Source: Candidatus Adiutrix sp.
Lineage (GTDB): Bacteria > Desulfobacterota > Desulfarculia > Adiutricales > Adiutricaceae
Assembly (NCBI GenBank): GCA_031285975.1
Contig: JAITVE010000112.1
Span: 1-7,148, forward strand
DNA: 7,148 nucleotides
Direction: 5' to 3'
Positions 6,062 through 7,148 of this stretch are shown here, one piece after another. Position 1 is the stretch's first letter; each line of letters starts with the position of its first letter. Position numbers and translations under genes: made by a program. Under the pieces are notes generated by a model. It saw only the letters and a program-made list of their open reading frames with translations, was not told where the DNA came from and ran no database searches.

Positions 6062-6871
6062 TCAGCGGGGATCGGTGGTCAGGGCGGCGGATTGGCTGCG
6101 GGGCGGGGGGTAGATTTCGAGCTCTTCGGCCTGGCCGTATTGGGGGAAGGAGACGAGGCTGCGGAGGCCGTCCCACTCGACGCGCATTTCCAGGACGAGT
6201 CCGGTCGGGTCAACGCAGTGCCCCAAGGCCCTGAAACCGGCGGCGGCAGTGGGCTTGATCTCCAGGTAGTGGATGCCGGAACAGACGTCGGGCGTGAGGC
6301 GGGCCATGAAATATTTAAAAACCCGCACCTCCGGACCGCTGTAATCTATGCCTTTGGGCTGAGACTGGCGGCTGGCCAGGTCACGCCGGATATTGACCAA
6401 GTCTTTGCGGATGATCTCCAGGCTGCTGTTATCATTGACTTTGGCCACGGCGGGCAGTTGCTCGGGCTCCGGCGGCCGGTCGGCCCGGGAGGAGGAAGCG
6501 GAGTAAAACAAATAGCCCACGGCCAGGAGCGGCAGGCAGAGCAGCACGCTGGCCATCGCCCGCTGGACGATTTCAGAGACCGCCGCCTGGGGATAGACGG
6601 TCACCAGGCCGGGCTCGAAAAATGGCGCCTCGTTGTGCTCCCCCTGCCGGTTTTTGAGGCGCGAGAGCAGTTCCCGCCCGGCTTCGTCCCGGCGGCTGCG
6701 GGGAGCGGCCGGGCGCGGGGCGGGGGTGGTCAGGCTCTCGAAGGACATACCGGCGGGGTTGATGAAAAACCGCTCCAGGCACCGGGGGCACTGGGCCCAG
6801 GCCCCGGCGGCCGGAACCTTGTCGTCAGGCAGCCGCATTCGAAGATTGCATTTGGGACAGGTCAGTTTCAT
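6062..6871 (-). CDS. MJ0042-type zinc-ribbon, single-pass membrane protein
   Basis: This 269-residue protein opens with a zinc ribbon: CPKC (C5, C8) and CPRC (C28, C31), with RMRLPDDKVP between, which matches the MJ0042/zinc_ribbon_5 type found at the N-terminus of many deltaproteobacterial proteins. A Pro/Arg-rich linker (about 47-62) and a charged segment lead to one membrane helix at about 105-124 (MASVLLCLPLLAVGYLFY). Beyond it are a Pro-rich hinge (132-141), a likely helix or short coiled coil (149-169) and a compact C-terminal domain with two cysteines (C197, C219). If the zinc ribbon is cytoplasmic, this tail is periplasmic and the cysteines could form a disulfide. The start ATG has a weak ribosome site (GGAC, about 10 bases upstream) and begins directly with MKLTCPKC, as this family does. 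A sensor or scaffold role is possible, but the function is unknown. It stands alone, in the same orientation as the autotransporter but 850 bases from it. Confidence 0.85.
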   Translation of the reverse strand: MKLTCPKCNLRMRLPDDKVPAAGAWAQCPRCLERFFINPAGMSFESLTTPAPRPAAPRSRRDEAGRELLSRLKNRQGEHNEAPFFEPGLVTVYPQAAVSEIVQRAMASVLLCLPLLAVGYLFYSASSSRADRPPEPEQLPAVAKVNDNSSLEIIRKDLVNIRRDLASRQSQPKGIDYSGPEVRVFKYFMARLTPDVCSGIHYLEIKPTAAAGFRALGHCVDPTGLVLEMRVEWDGLRSLVSFPQYGQAEELEIYPPPRSQSAALTTDPR

Positions 6872-6892
6872 GCTATGTTTGTCCTATCAATC

Positions 6893-6937
6893 TTTGCGCC
6901 CGCGCGGCCGTCATGGCCGGGCGGGCGCAAAATTTTT
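6893..6937 (+). terminator. Strong hairpin terminator facing right, in the leader of the zinc-ribbon gene
   Basis: TTTGCGCCCGC (6893-6903) pairs perfectly with GCGGGCGCAAA (6921-6931). Inside, after one G-G mismatch, C-G and GGCC/GGCC pairs close a GTCAT loop, giving about 16 pairs. On the plus strand it is followed by A and five T (6933-6937), the intrinsic-terminator layout. No gene on the plus strand leads into it. On the minus strand the hairpin ends 21 bases before the ATG of the zinc-ribbon gene, just before its ribosome site, and is not followed by a U-tract. It would therefore stop antisense transcription, or act as leader structure for the zinc-ribbon mRNA. Confidence 0.6.
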
Positions 6938-6948
6938 CAGCCGGACTA

Positions 6949-6995
6949 GAGCGCTTTTCTATAACAAGGCAGTCTGCATGAAATGAAAAGCGCTC
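6949..6995. other. Hairpin A of repeat unit 1
   Basis: This is a perfect 11-bp stem (GAGCGCTTTTC with GAAAAGCGCTC) with a 25-base loop that contains GCAGTCTGC, a small inner inverted repeat. Unit 2 repeats it exactly at 7051-7097. Only the right arm is recognisable in the diverged copy at 1694-1700. Confidence 0.8.
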
Positions 6996-7005
6996 GGATG
7001 TTGGC

Positions 7006-7046
7006 GTATTTTGCAATGTATAAAAGGCAGATAAATTGCAAAATAC
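7006..7046. other. Hairpin B of repeat unit 1
   Basis: The stem has 16 positions with one mismatch (G7018 opposite A7034) and closes a 9-base loop. Unit 2 repeats it at 7108-7148. The homologous hairpin at 1713-1753 has the same stem length and loop length with T-A in place of the mismatch, and C-G in place of the T-A at the loop-closing pair. Confidence 0.82.
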
Positions 7047-7148
7047 TCTAGAGCGCTTTTCTATAACAAGGCAGTCTGCATGAAATGAAAAGCGCTCGGA
7101 TGTTGGCGTATTTTGCAATGTATAAAAGGCAGATAAATTGCAAAATAC

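Larger units (their letters stand above)
6946..7148. repeat. Tandem repeat, 102-bp period, two hairpins per unit, reaching the window end
   Basis: Unit 1 is 6946-7047 and unit 2 is 7048-7148 (one base short, cut by the window). The 101 comparable bases are identical. Each unit begins CTAGAGCGC and holds two inverted repeats. Hairpin A has arms GAGCGCTTTTC and GAAAAGCGCTC (6949-6959 and 6985-6995), 11 perfect pairs and a 25-base loop. Hairpin B has arms 7006-7021 and 7031-7046 (GTATTTTGCAAT pairing with ATTGCAAAATAC, then three more pairs after one mismatch) and a 9-base loop AAAAGGCAG. The array may continue beyond the window. No transposase or CRISPR-like spacer is present. A diverged partial copy lies at 1693-1759. 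Confidence 0.92.

Noticed and set aside
6873..7118. Minus-strand 81-codon frame with an internally repeated peptide (QNTPTSERFSFHADCLV)
   Set aside because: The peptide repeat only reflects the 102-bp tandem DNA repeat, whose period is a multiple of three. There is no ribosome site, and the frame runs through both hairpins and the terminator.
6946..7148. CRISPR-like array
   Set aside because: The repeats are contiguous and identical over the whole 102-bp period, so there are no unique spacers, and no cas gene is visible.

Overview
The window looks like a piece of a GC-rich, Gram-negative chromosome. The surface autotransporter requires an outer membrane. The small ThiI/MnmA-like PP-loop enzyme with an NFACT-R-like tail and the MJ0042-type zinc-ribbon membrane protein both fit Desulfobacterota (the former Deltaproteobacteria), but no rRNA or strong marker is present, so this placement is an inference. 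No phage, plasmid, transposase, CRISPR or RNA gene is visible.

Layout. Positions 1-1651 (+ strand) hold the 3' part of a small membrane protein of unknown function and, overlapping it by 8 bases, a tRNA-thiolation-type PP-loop ATPase. The two are probably co-transcribed from a promoter upstream of the window. A 100-base convergent gap follows, filled by a diverged copy of a hairpin repeat. Positions 1755-5208 (- strand) hold one large autotransporter gene of about 1,150 codons: signal peptide, glycine-rich N-terminus, repeat-bearing passenger and C-terminal beta-barrel. It is split by a single frameshift near 3805-3825. Its start has a clear Shine-Dalgarno sequence, and a good sigma70-type promoter lies about 200 bases upstream in an AT-rich block that also contains operator-like inverted repeats.

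Positions 5209-6061 contain no convincing gene: AT-rich regulatory DNA, then three short palindromic repeats of a type common in Proteobacteria, and a run of nine G. Positions 6062-6871 (- strand) encode a zinc-ribbon, single-pass membrane protein. Upstream of it lies a strong hairpin terminator that faces right, then an exact tandem repeat of 102-bp period that runs to the end of the window. Each unit carries two hairpins, and a diverged half-unit is the copy found at 1693-1759.

The genes do not form one obvious pathway. The most notable items are the two-hairpin repeat family, including a compensatory base-pair change between copies and a copy that supplies the stop codon of the autotransporter, and the frameshifted autotransporter itself. 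I see no evidence of a novel multi-gene system here.
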